The translations under genes were made by a program, and so were the position numbers. Below, piece after piece: positions 26,711-35,449 of a DNA stretch of 64,000 nt. How positions within the stretch are numbered: position 1 is the stretch's first letter; each line of letters opens with the position of its first letter. Location of the stretch: NCBI RefSeq assembly GCF_000426705.1, contig NZ_KE384555.1:220362-284361 (forward strand). Direction: 5' to 3'. The notes under the pieces were generated by a model. That model was given only the letters and a program-made list of their open reading frames with translations. It ran no database searches and had not been told where the DNA came from. The stretch is from Spirochaeta cellobiosiphila DSM 17781. Its GTDB lineage: Bacteria > Spirochaetota > Spirochaetia > DSM-17781.

Positions 26711-27346
26711 GTGATTATTAAAACAAGGAACTACTTAGTAAGAGAGTTTCTTAATATCGCATCTCCCTATCTTGAACAAGATACATATATATGTCGTGAT
26801 TTCTATAAAATGAGGACAGGAAAATTTTTTGGTTTAAAAGGATTCTATTATGAAGATTATAGAAATAGTGAGCCATTAAAAGCTCTGAATAACTTACCTG
26901 GCAGTTCAAAAACATTACTAAAATTACAATCAGCCCGCTTCTATTCTTATATTATGGAATCCCAACCTAAGGCTAGAAAGATTCGATTATCCCTGAATAA
27001 AAAAGAAATAAAAGTGGAAGTATGTACACCAGGTCAGATAATCCAGGATATAAAATCACAACAACAACATTGGCTACAAGATAATCATCTAAGAATGTCA
27101 ATTGATGATGTAACATTTAATCATGACACTAATTCAGATACCATTTATTTACAGATTACCAATGAATCCACATCTAAACAAGGAACCCATCACACAAATG
27201 ACATTTCTATATCCAGTAGCGAATATGAATACTTAGTTTATACCTTAGATTCAAAAATAAAGAAGCTAAAGATGATTTTAGACAAAGATGGTTTTATAAT
27301 AAAAGCAGACAGAGCACTTCCTCAATGGAGGATTGAAAAGATGTAG
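26711..27346 (+). CDS. Unrecognised 211-residue protein
   Basis: I recognise no family. The protein appears soluble, with no signal peptide or membrane segment. It is rich in charged residues, with an N-terminal half of mixed helix and aromatic residues (YYEDYRNSEP, KLQSARFYSYIME) and a C-terminal half of apparent beta strands. The start is GTG at 26711, preceded by GAGG ten bases upstream; no in-frame ATG gives a better length. It stands alone between a chemoreceptor and a convergent membrane protein. Its regular codon use and ribosome site suggest a real gene. Confidence 0.65.
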   Translation: MIIKTRNYLVREFLNIASPYLEQDTYICRDFYKMRTGKFFGLKGFYYEDYRNSEPLKALNNLPGSSKTLLKLQSARFYSYIMESQPKARKIRLSLNKKEIKVEVCTPGQIIQDIKSQQQHWLQDNHLRMSIDDVTFNHDTNSDTIYLQITNESTSKQGTHHTNDISISSSEYEYLVYTLDSKIKKLKMILDKDGFIIKADRALPQWRIEKM

Positions 27347-27354
27347 GCAAGATC

Positions 27355-27432
27355 AGAGCCATAAACTCTTTATTTTTAAGCGTGGCTCTTGTTATTCACT
27401 CAAGAACTCAGCTCTTAGATGAAGAGCTGAGT
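27355..27432. terminator. Convergent terminator region with two hairpins
   Basis: AGAGCCA...TGGCTCT (about 27355-27389) and ACTCAGCTCTT/AAGAGCTGAGT (27406-27416 with 27422-27432, 5-base loop) lie between two convergent genes. The second is an 11-bp perfect stem. Neither has a long T run, so a shared bidirectional terminator is likely but not certain. Confidence 0.5.
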
Positions 27433-27445
27433 CTAGGCTACTAAT

Positions 27446-28222
27446 TTATTTAACTAATACTTTAGATTCAACAGCTTGTTGTTTTTTGTAGCGATACTTA
27501 AAAAAATCAGTTGAGTGTATAAGACATTCAATGGAGAATAACATAAAACTTATACCAATAGTTGCCTCTGTGAACTCGTTGAATCGATTGTAGTCAAATG
27601 TCCCCTCAATTAATGAAGGAAAAAACCTAAAGGTCTTTCCAATAAACCAAGAACCAGCACCCCACATGATTAGTTGAAGTGATGGAATAGGAAGATAGAT
27701 TTTATGGAAGAATACTCGTACCTTTTTAATAAGAGTTAATAAGGGAAGCAGAAAGAAAGGCAACATTTGTAACAAAGACTGGAATCTTTTGGCGATGAAG
27801 CTAGATTCAAAAAAACCCATATTGTGTATGTTAGTTTCATTTTGAACATTTTGCATAGGGCCTTCAAAATGACGAAATTCCTTTACCTGATATTGTTCAG
27901 GAAGTTGAACATTAAAGATTCTCTGTCCCCAACTAATTTCTTCACCAAAGGCTATAAATGCAACTAAAGCCCAGCATATTATAAAAAAATAGGCACCTTT
28001 TTTTTGCTCCCTTAGCTCTTTTGATTTAATTGTAAAAACTGTAAACAAAATAGATGCTAATAGAAAACCAATAGTACCAGTAGTTTCAATTAGCCCATCT
28101 TCATTTGTTAAATTACTGAAGAAAATGGGATGATTAAACGCAAATACAACAACAAAAACGTAAAATATGGCAGAAATACCATACCAAAATAAAATTTTAT
28201 TAAATTCAGATTTTTCTTTCAT
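27446..28222 (-). CDS. Unrecognised polytopic membrane protein with an EEISWGQR motif
   Basis: A 258-residue protein with about six hydrophobic segments. Polar residues cluster in two phrases that look functional: FGEEISWGQRIFNVQLPE, and further on NVQNETNIHNMG. The pairing of an EE-SWGQR motif with an N-Q-E-N-HN motif is reminiscent of an uncharacterised membrane family, and the acidic, Asn and His residues could form a metal or lipid headgroup site. AGGAG precedes the ATG. It has no obvious operon partner; the neighbouring hydrolase gene is divergent. The function is unknown. Confidence 0.75.
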   Translation of the reverse strand: MKEKSEFNKILFWYGISAIFYVFVVVFAFNHPIFFSNLTNEDGLIETTGTIGFLLASILFTVFTIKSKELREQKKGAYFFIICWALVAFIAFGEEISWGQRIFNVQLPEQYQVKEFRHFEGPMQNVQNETNIHNMGFFESSFIAKRFQSLLQMLPFFLLPLLTLIKKVRVFFHKIYLPIPSLQLIMWGAGSWFIGKTFRFFPSLIEGTFDYNRFNEFTEATIGISFMLFSIECLIHSTDFFKYRYKKQQAVESKVLVK

Positions 28223-28396
28223 AACGAACTCCTGGAGGGGGATATTATGTAAGAGGTAAGAAAAGATCCATGATTTTAGATCAGAGTTTAGACATATGTT
28301 ATATTTTCATTAGTTTATTAATATTATGTTAATAATTCAGATATCAGCTATAAAGTCTTCATTGACAATATCTATTTAATTATTCACCATTAAATT

Positions 28397-29197
28397 ATGT
28401 TTTTTGATAGTACTTATGGGAAGATTTATTACGATATTCAGGGAGAAGGCCCAGACCTTGTCCTTCTGCATGGAACCCCGTTTTCTTCAGCGGTCTGGAG
28501 TGAGATACTAAAGGAATTGAAACCTTATTATAGAATATATATTTACGATCTTCTGGGTTATGGACAATCAGAAAAAGTAGGAAATGTCTCATTAGATATA
28601 CAGAATAAAGCTTTCGTTGAATTAATGCTGTATTGGAATTTACAATCACCTTATGCTGTTGCACATGACTTTGGAGGAGCTACATTGTTACGCTCAATTA
28701 TTATTAACCAACTAGCTATTAGTAAAATGTTGCTTTTTGATGTAGTGGCCTTATCTCCTTGGGGTTCCCCTTTTGTTAAGCATGTAAAGCATCATGAAGA
28801 AGTTTTCAACCAAATACCAAATTACATTCATAAAGCAATGGTCCAGGCTTATATTAGAGACGCTCTATACAAACCATTTACTGATGAGGATTTAGATATT
28901 CTTGTAGAACCTTGGCTAGGGGAAGAGGGCAAAAAAGCTTTTTACCGTCAGATTGCGCAAATGGATCAAAAATATACTGATGATATCAGAGAAGGACTAG
29001 CAAACATCAATATTCCAACTCATATATTATGGGCGGAACAAGACAATTGGATTCCCATTGAGAAAGGTAGAGAACTCGCTCAACTGATTCCTTCTGCCAG
29101 TTTTACCGGTGTAAGTTCCTCCAATCATCTTATGCAATGGGACCAACCACAAGTTATTTTGAAAGCTATTAGAGACTTTCTTCCAAGCTATGAATAA
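28397..29197 (+). CDS. Alpha/beta hydrolase with an aspartate nucleophile
   Basis: A 266-residue alpha/beta hydrolase. The oxyanion region is LLHGTP, the nucleophile elbow reads AHDFGG near residue 94, and the C-terminal His is in SSNHLMQWDQP. The acid would be the Asp in AEQDNWIP. Asp rather than Ser at the nucleophile position is the pattern of haloalkane dehalogenases, epoxide hydrolases and haloacetate dehalogenases, so a covalent ester mechanism is expected. The HGTP motif leans toward the epoxide hydrolase side. No ribosome site is visible before ATG 28397. An MscS channel gene follows after 59 bases. Confidence 0.85.
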   Translation: MFFDSTYGKIYYDIQGEGPDLVLLHGTPFSSAVWSEILKELKPYYRIYIYDLLGYGQSEKVGNVSLDIQNKAFVELMLYWNLQSPYAVAHDFGGATLLRSIIINQLAISKMLLFDVVALSPWGSPFVKHVKHHEEVFNQIPNYIHKAMVQAYIRDALYKPFTDEDLDILVEPWLGEEGKKAFYRQIAQMDQKYTDDIREGLANINIPTHILWAEQDNWIPIEKGRELAQLIPSASFTGVSSSNHLMQWDQPQVILKAIRDFLPSYE

Positions 29198-29256
29198 CGA
29201 CTAGAGAAATTACTAAATATATTGTCCTCCTCATAAATTACTTATAGACTTGAAAT

Positions 29257-30693
29257 ATGAAATTGCTTTATGAAAATCAAGAGCTTCTCATCAGATTGGC
29301 TATCCTCATTGGTCTAGTTATTTTAATTGAAATATTATTAAAAAAACTTGTTAAGAAAGATAGGGCTATTTTTCTTAAATACTTCTCTAGAGTCGTTTTA
29401 ATATTACTGACAGGAATTATCATCAGCAGTAGTTTACCTGAGGATACTGATATAATGTCCATACTTATTTTTGAATTAGTACTGGCTATCATTATTCAAA
29501 TCCCTCTTTGGTCTATTACCCATGCCTTTAAAGTTAACTATCCTTCCGAAAAGAATAAACCTAATACGCTTGTTTTAGCCTTAAGGACATTATTTATAAT
29601 ATTGTCTCTTTCCATATTAGTTTGGACTTACTTTAGAAGTGATTCTAATTTATTACCTATTCGATACACAAATTATATATTGATAGCTAATATCTTTATT
29701 CTTCTTTTTAACAGCATCTGGTGTGTATCTGAAACCAGAAAGATAATAGACACACTCCAAAGAAAGAGCAATAAGATACTAAATAATCTTGTTTTATCAG
29801 CCTTTTCTGGTCCTGTCCGGATCTTATTAATCGCTTTAAGTTTTTATGGGATGAGTCCTTTATTAGATTCGAGCTTTTTTCTATTCACAACATATAAAAC
29901 AGGTTCTAGTGTATTACTCACAATATCTTTCTTTTTGTTTTTTTATCGTTTATCTGAAAATATTGGACATTCCTTCAGCCAATTATCGGAGTCAAAGGAT
30001 AATGATTTTGACAGAACTCAAGTTGAGATCATCAGATTTAGCCTTAGAATCTTCCTCATCTTGCTTACCACTTTTATTGTCATCCAACAGATTACAGGTA
30101 AAAATTTAAACTCACTCCTAGCAGGCTTGGGAATTGGTGGTATTGCTATTGCCTTTGGAGTGCAGGACGTTCTAAAAAATATATTCGGTAGCTTCATGAT
30201 ATTTGCAGATAAACCTTTTAAATTAGGAGAAAGAATACTCATTGAAGACTATGATGGTATTATTGAGAACATAGGCTTTCGTAGTACTCGTCTGAGAACA
30301 ATGGATGGGAACTTAGTCGTTATACCCAATGAAAAAGTGGCCTCAGTATCAATAGAGAATGTCGGAAAAAGAGAGACAATACGCAAACTTATTGACCTTA
30401 AAGTTCCCTACAACACTCCTATGTCCAAAATCAATCTTCTACTAACAAGACTAAGAGAACTTATGGACAATCATGAAGGGATGATAGAAGAGTTTCCCCC
30501 TCGTGTCTATTTTAATGAATTAGGCAAAGATGCTCTGAATATTAGAGTACTTTTCTGGTATAGCCCACCAGTTTATTGGGACTTTATGAATTTTTGTGAA
30601 ATGATAAATATGAAAATTGTGAGTATTTTCGAAGATTTAGAGATTGAATTCGCCTATCCGACGACTACAAATATAATTCAAGGCAAGGAATGA
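29257..30693 (+). CDS. MscS-family mechanosensitive channel
   Basis: A 478-residue membrane protein with seven or so hydrophobic segments. The pore-lining helix rich in Gly and Ala (LAGLGIGGIAIAFGVQDVLKN near residue 300) is followed by the beta domain signature FKLGERILIEDYDGIIENIG and the cytoplasmic vestibule. It should act as a tension-gated safety valve during osmotic downshock. It is larger than E. coli MscS (286 residues) because of extra N-terminal helices, as in YbdG/YnaI relatives. The next gene begins after one base, so they are probably co-translated. Confidence 0.92.
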   Translation: MKLLYENQELLIRLAILIGLVILIEILLKKLVKKDRAIFLKYFSRVVLILLTGIIISSSLPEDTDIMSILIFELVLAIIIQIPLWSITHAFKVNYPSEKNKPNTLVLALRTLFIILSLSILVWTYFRSDSNLLPIRYTNYILIANIFILLFNSIWCVSETRKIIDTLQRKSNKILNNLVLSAFSGPVRILLIALSFYGMSPLLDSSFFLFTTYKTGSSVLLTISFFLFFYRLSENIGHSFSQLSESKDNDFDRTQVEIIRFSLRIFLILLTTFIVIQQITGKNLNSLLAGLGIGGIAIAFGVQDVLKNIFGSFMIFADKPFKLGERILIEDYDGIIENIGFRSTRLRTMDGNLVVIPNEKVASVSIENVGKRETIRKLIDLKVPYNTPMSKINLLLTRLRELMDNHEGMIEEFPPRVYFNELGKDALNIRVLFWYSPPVYWDFMNFCEMINMKIVSIFEDLEIEFAYPTTTNIIQGKE

Positions 30694-30694
30694 A

Positions 30695-31180
30695 ATGAAG
30701 GAAGTTAAAACAAAACGTATTGATGGTTATCTCCACAGAATTATACAAATCGAAGGAGATCAAAACAAAATTAACTATACGCTTCAGCCCATAGGCTGGG
30801 AGTTTAAACCTCGGGATTTCTTTCAAATACTAATGGGGGCGGCTATATTGGCTATCCCATTAGCTTTTACAGGTGAGGTTTGGGATCTAGGAAAAGATTT
30901 GTCCATGACACGTGTTGTATGGATTGGTATTACTACAATAACAATCCTTGGATTATATGTTTACTTCAATATGTACCGTTTTCATTTACGTAACTATATC
31001 CCGCATTTTTTAATTAGAATCTGCTTAATCTACCTTGGATCCTTAACAGTTGTTACAATAATTTTGCTTCTCATTGATAAGGCGCCCTTCTTAACAGCAC
31101 CACAAATAGCTATCAAAAGAATAGTTATAATTGGCTTTGCCAGTTCTATGAGTGCAACTGTTACAGATAGTTTAAAGTAA
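30695..31180 (+). CDS. Small membrane protein coupled to the MscS gene
   Basis: A 161-residue protein with an N-terminal cytoplasmic segment of about 45 residues (RIDGYLHRIIQIEGDQNKINYTL) and four hydrophobic segments. I do not recognise a family. The gene starts one base after the MscS stop with an AAGGA ribosome site within the MscS 3' end, so it may modify or accompany the channel. The hydrophobic segments contain few charged residues, arguing against a transporter with a polar path. Confidence 0.7.
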   Translation: MKEVKTKRIDGYLHRIIQIEGDQNKINYTLQPIGWEFKPRDFFQILMGAAILAIPLAFTGEVWDLGKDLSMTRVVWIGITTITILGLYVYFNMYRFHLRNYIPHFLIRICLIYLGSLTVVTIILLLIDKAPFLTAPQIAIKRIVIIGFASSMSATVTDSLK

Positions 31181-31248
31181 TACAAATCCCCTTTAATAGA
31201 CATAAATAGACTTTTCATTTTTTTTAATATTTAAATATAAAATATCTA

Positions 31249-31277
31249 TTGACCAAAAAATGACCGATGGTTATATT
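31249..31277 (+). promoter_or_regulatory. Sigma-70 promoter of the tetR-RND operon
   Basis: TTGACC (31249-31254) and TATATT (31272-31277) have the ideal 17-base spacing. The spacer contains the first TetR-type operator copy, so repressor binding would directly exclude RNA polymerase. Confidence 0.75.
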
Positions 31278-31307
31278 TTCTATATCAAAAATATGACCGT
31301 TGGTTAT
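31260..31307 (+). promoter_or_regulatory. Two TetR-type operator copies
   Basis: ATGACCGATGGTTAT (31260-31274) and ATGACCGTTGGTTAT (31293-31307) are near-identical and each is palindromic in the form AT-n-ACC-GnT-GGT-n-AT. Their starts are 33 bp apart, about three helical turns, placing both on the same DNA face. The first overlaps the promoter spacer and -10 box, the second lies in the early transcribed region. They are the likely sites for the TetR protein encoded immediately downstream. Confidence 0.75.
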
Positions 31308-31323
31308 TTTTTAAGGAGAGGAT

Positions 31324-32007
31324 ATGCATGATGCTGACAAAATAGCGAGGAAACACGAAGCTAAACGCGAACTGATTCTTGATGCAGCTATGCAACTCAT
31401 ACGGGAAACAGGATTTGATGATCTCACAATGAAGGATATTGCAAATAAATGCTCCTTGAGTAAAGGAACATTATATATATACTTTAAAAGTAAAGATGAG
31501 ATTCTCGAATCCTTATTCTTAACAGCAGGTAATCGCTTCTTGATCTATGTCAAAGAACATACCAAGGAGGTAATGACCGGACTACAAAAATTGATGGTAA
31601 TATGGGAAGCATATCTTCAGTTTTATGGGACATCAGATGATATCCTATTAATTGCAGGTATAAAGAATTATATGGATCCAACTTTCCCTGTAGTACTACC
31701 CCAAAATAACCAATCAAAATCATCTCCTCTCTACCTACTATATGAGTTCTTAGTGGAAGTAATTGAGTCCGGACACAAGGATGGAACCATAGAAAAAGGA
31801 GTCAATGCAGAGGGTATAGCAAAGGCTGTCCTCATTGTTCATGGAGCTATTCTTGACATTGTTCAAAGATTGCCAAAATCAGATGAGGACAAAATAAAAA
31901 AAGTTATCATGGAAATAAGATCCATCTTTATGATTTTTCTTCGTGGGATTGTCCCAGATAACGTAGACCGATCAGAATTAAATCTTATTGATATTGATAT
32001 GGTCTAA
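31324..32007 (+). CDS. TetR-family repressor of the export operon
   Basis: A 227-residue regulator. Its N-terminal helix-turn-helix is characteristic (ILDAAMQLIRETGFDDLTMKDIANKCSLSKGTLYIYFKSKDEI, written here only as the TetR signature at about residues 18-60). The remaining helical domain would bind a small inducer. AAGGAG precedes ATG 31324. It is the first gene of an operon with an RND exporter, a LolA-like protein and an outer-membrane protein, and two matching palindromes lie on its own promoter, so it probably represses itself and the exporter until the cargo or a toxic ligand accumulates. Confidence 0.93.
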   Translation: MHDADKIARKHEAKRELILDAAMQLIRETGFDDLTMKDIANKCSLSKGTLYIYFKSKDEILESLFLTAGNRFLIYVKEHTKEVMTGLQKLMVIWEAYLQFYGTSDDILLIAGIKNYMDPTFPVVLPQNNQSKSSPLYLLYEFLVEVIESGHKDGTIEKGVNAEGIAKAVLIVHGAILDIVQRLPKSDEDKIKKVIMEIRSIFMIFLRGIVPDNVDRSELNLIDIDMV

Positions 32008-32037
32008 ATGTTTTTACAGAAAGGAGAATAGAGGTTA

Positions 32038-34674
32038 ATGAAAAAACTATTCAAATGGCCAAAACTAAACGTGGTCGTTGTATTGTTGATAACAGCTTTT
32101 TTTGGTTATCAACTCAAAAATGTTGCCCTCGACAACAATAACTATCGATTTGTACCAGAAACAGATCAATCACGTGTTATTGCTGATTATATTGAGGAGA
32201 CTTTCGGATCTCAGGTATTTGTATTAATAGCCTTAGATCGTCATTACGATTCAGTGTTTGAAGCTGATTTCCTTCAGAAAATCAAAGAATTTGATGATAA
32301 GGCAGAGCTTATAACAGATGTAGAGTCTGTTGATTCTGTATTATCAACTGATTACATAACATCAGAAGGAGATTCCATAGTTGTACAACCCATAGTCTCC
32401 GAAGACTTTGATGGATCAGCAAAGGAAGTAAATGAAGCAAAACATAGAGTTGTATCATGGGAAATGTACAAAAATGCGCTTGTCTCTGATGACTTAACTT
32501 CTACACAGATAATTGTTAAGTTTGGAATCAAACAAAATGAAGCAGGTAATCCGGAGAGCCTGGAAGCTTTAGAAAGTGTCCATCAATTAGCTAAAGATAT
32601 TTTTGAACCAAATACTACTGTCTATATTACGGGAATGCCAGTATTTAATTCAGATATTAACAAGGCCATGTCTGCAGACATTAAGTTGTTAATTCCCATT
32701 GTAGCTATTGTGGTGATCTTTGTTCTTTTCTTATCCTTTAAAAGAGGATTTGCGGTTGTCATTCCTCTTATAACTGTTTTGATTGCCACGATATGGTCTA
32801 TGGGAGCTATGCCACTATTCCATGTCAAATTATCGGTGATATCCACTGTTCTGCCAGTCATACTGATAGCTGTGGGGAGTGCCTATGGAATTCACGTTGT
32901 TACTCACTACATTGATGATAGAGAACTAAAGAGTAAACTAACAAGAAAAGAACATGATGAGTTAGTTCTAGAACTTGTATCAAAGATAGGCAAACCTGTA
33001 TCTTTGGCTGCACTAACGACATTTACAGGATTTGTATCCTTTTGTTTCACAAATGTGCTTCCCATTAGAGAATTTGGTATCTTCTCAAGTTTCGGAGTTA
33101 TTGCCTCCTTTATTGTGGCTATGACTTTTATTCCTAGTTTATTCCTTATTATTGGACCCAGGCCCTTGAAGAAGAAATTGTTTTCCAAATCAAAAAACAA
33201 TGATGAAGAAGATGAATCAACAAAAGCCATTGCCAAGGTTTTTATAGCTATTACACGAAAAAAACACACAGTACTTTTTTTAGCCGTAGTAATCGTAGTG
33301 GTATCTCTTTTTGGTGTATCAAAACTCATTATTGATAATGTTCTAGTTGAGTACTTTAAAGACGGAACAGATGTTGTTCTGGCAGATAAATTTGTTAGGG
33401 AAAAATTTGGAGGATCCAAAGTTGTTAGTGTCATAATCAAATCAGAAAAAGCTGGGGGCGTACTTGACCCTGAAGTCCTTGAATCAGTAGATAGTCTAGA
33501 GCAATATTTGGATGAAAAGATTCCAGAAGTTGGAAAAGTTACCTCTTTCACAGATCTAGTGAAACGGATGAACCAAGTTTACAATGCTGACGAAAGTCCT
33601 GATGGTCTAAAACCAGTAGAAGCCCCAACAGTCCAAGACGACTTTGGTTTTGGATCTTTTGATTCTTTTGGTTTTGAAAGTAGTGATGATTTCTCCGCAA
33701 CCACTACTACAGAGCCAGAAGTAGTAGCTACAGATAATACAGACACTATCACTTTGGATCCACTTGATGTTAAAACATTAGTGGAAACCTTAAATGATGC
33801 TTCCCTTAATAGAGGACACTACACAATGAATGCAGAGGAATTATTAACTTTGCTTCGTGAAAAAGTAAATTATGAGGGAGCGACCTATTATGAGATACCT
33901 ACAGATCCTCAAAAGTATGGTAAGAAAACTACAGAGGAACTCAAGAGCATTGTATCCAACTATATGCTTCTATTGTCAGGAGATATAAGCAGCTATTCCA
34001 ATGATCCTCTTGAGCCAACATCCATTAGAATGAATGTACTAATGAAAACAAAAGGGCAGATAGACACGCAAAGAGTAGTAGACGCTATTAATGCTTATGT
34101 AGATGCAGAATTCCCTGAAACAGTTTCTGTTGAAGTGGGAGGAATGGCCTTGGTAGAAGCTGCTTTAAGTCGATTGGTTGTATACTCCCAACTTACTTCG
34201 GTAATCATAGCACTCATTAGTGTATTCATCATTATATGGGTATCTTATCGATCAGTGATTGCTGGATTAATAGGAGTAATTCCTCTATCGATCTCCATAC
34301 TTATGAACTTCGCCATTATGGGTTTCTTTGGTATTAAGCTGAATATTGGAACAGCTTTGGTAGCTAGTATCTCTATAGGGATTGGTATTGATTATATCAT
34401 CCATTATCTTGATTCCTATTATAGAGAACGTAAAGCAGCCAATGGTAAGGACTTCTTAGCTAAAACTTTTACCTCCTCCGGTAAGGCAATCATTATAAAC
34501 GCCGTATCTGTAGGAGCTGGTTTTGCTGTTCTCATACTCTCTAAGTTCAATATCCTATCCCAATTGGGAATACTCATTGCCTTCACTATGTTCTCAAGTT
34601 CTCTCATTGCATTAAGCCTATTACCAGTAATTCTAAACTGGTTTAAACCATCATTTCTTGATAAGGAGTTTTAA
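32038..34674 (+). CDS. RND/MMPL-family exporter
   Basis: An 878-residue inner-membrane protein with twelve predicted membrane segments in two halves. Each half has one helix, a large periplasmic loop and five more helices (second bundle about 225-375, last bundle from about 725). It belongs to the MMPL/HpnN-like branch, which exports lipids or hydrophobic compounds using proton flow. The second periplasmic loop holds a low-complexity insertion at about 534-585 beginning DDFGFGSFDSFGF and continuing with Ser, Thr and Asp. AAGGAG precedes the ATG. The next two genes encode a LolA-like carrier and an outer-membrane barrel, suggesting an envelope-spanning lipid or lipoprotein route. Confidence 0.9.
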   Translation: MKKLFKWPKLNVVVVLLITAFFGYQLKNVALDNNNYRFVPETDQSRVIADYIEETFGSQVFVLIALDRHYDSVFEADFLQKIKEFDDKAELITDVESVDSVLSTDYITSEGDSIVVQPIVSEDFDGSAKEVNEAKHRVVSWEMYKNALVSDDLTSTQIIVKFGIKQNEAGNPESLEALESVHQLAKDIFEPNTTVYITGMPVFNSDINKAMSADIKLLIPIVAIVVIFVLFLSFKRGFAVVIPLITVLIATIWSMGAMPLFHVKLSVISTVLPVILIAVGSAYGIHVVTHYIDDRELKSKLTRKEHDELVLELVSKIGKPVSLAALTTFTGFVSFCFTNVLPIREFGIFSSFGVIASFIVAMTFIPSLFLIIGPRPLKKKLFSKSKNNDEEDESTKAIAKVFIAITRKKHTVLFLAVVIVVVSLFGVSKLIIDNVLVEYFKDGTDVVLADKFVREKFGGSKVVSVIIKSEKAGGVLDPEVLESVDSLEQYLDEKIPEVGKVTSFTDLVKRMNQVYNADESPDGLKPVEAPTVQDDFGFGSFDSFGFESSDDFSATTTTEPEVVATDNTDTITLDPLDVKTLVETLNDASLNRGHYTMNAEELLTLLREKVNYEGATYYEIPTDPQKYGKKTTEELKSIVSNYMLLLSGDISSYSNDPLEPTSIRMNVLMKTKGQIDTQRVVDAINAYVDAEFPETVSVEVGGMALVEAALSRLVVYSQLTSVIIALISVFIIIWVSYRSVIAGLIGVIPLSISILMNFAIMGFFGIKLNIGTALVASISIGIGIDYIIHYLDSYYRERKAANGKDFLAKTFTSSGKAIIINAVSVGAGFAVLILSKFNILSQLGILIAFTMFSSSLIALSLLPVILNWFKPSFLDKEF

Positions 34675-34675
34675 C

Positions 34676-35449
34676 ATGAAGAAGTTTTTCTTAATAAGCA
34701 GTTTACTAATTGCTTCACAGTTTGCTTTTGCACAGCAGTCAGCTGAACAAATCATTGATGCCTCACGGAATCGTATTGATGCAAAGACTACATCAACAAG
34801 ATCAACAATGATTCTTACAGCTAAAGATGGCTCTACAACAGAGCGCATGATTGATGAGTATACCAGTGATGCCAAAGATGGCAGTAATCGTGGTGTCATA
34901 ATGTTTCAAAAACCAGCAAGTGTCGCAGGAACACGTTTTTTAACATTGGAAGTTAAAGACGGTGATGACAATAAATGGATATATTTACCAGCACTTGGTA
35001 AAGTTAGAAGAATTAGTTCTTCAGAAGGGTCAAGCAGCTTTGTAGGTACAGACTTTTCCTATGATGATTTATCAGCCCTTGATAGAGATGTTAATAAAGA
35101 TACCCATACTCTTCTAGGTAGTGACTCATTAGACGGTAACGACTGTTGGTTAATCCAATCTGTTCCCAAAGAATCTTATCAATATGCAAAAGTAAAAATT
35201 TGGGTAGACAAAAATACTAAGGCAACTCGTAAGATGGAACTGTATGATGACAAAGGGGATATGGTCAAATTATTCCAAGTACTTAAATTCGAGACGGTTC
35301 AAGGTTGGGTAACGCCCATGGAAATGAAAATGACCACAATAAAGTCCAATACAAGTACAACCATTAAAGTTGATATCATCAAGTACGATCAACCCATTCC
35401 TGATGCTGTATTTACTACTAACTACCTTGCAACAGGGAGAGCTAGATAA
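34676..35449 (+). CDS. Outer-membrane lipoprotein-sorting (LolA-like) periplasmic protein
   Basis: A 257-residue exported protein with a clear signal peptide ending at FAFAQ. The mature part shows the beta-rich LolA/LolB-like fold of the lipoprotein-sorting family often found beside MMPL exporters: MFQKPASVAGTRFL, KWIYLPALGKVRRI, DFSYDDL, and WVDKNTKATRKMELYD. It should ferry a hydrophobic cargo from the RND protein to the outer membrane. The true start is ATG 34676 after AAGGAG; the longer TTG frame would place the ribosome site inside the gene. The stop overlaps the next ATG by one base. Confidence 0.9.
   Translation: MKKFFLISSLLIASQFAFAQQSAEQIIDASRNRIDAKTTSTRSTMILTAKDGSTTERMIDEYTSDAKDGSNRGVIMFQKPASVAGTRFLTLEVKDGDDNKWIYLPALGKVRRISSSEGSSSFVGTDFSYDDLSALDRDVNKDTHTLLGSDSLDGNDCWLIQSVPKESYQYAKVKIWVDKNTKATRKMELYDDKGDMVKLFQVLKFETVQGWVTPMEMKMTTIKSNTSTTIKVDIIKYDQPIPDAVFTTNYLATGRAR

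Noticed and set aside
32907-33551. 214-codon minus-strand frame inside the RND gene
   Set aside because: The plus frame has clear RND domains; the antisense product is Ser/Thr-rich without features or a ribosome site.
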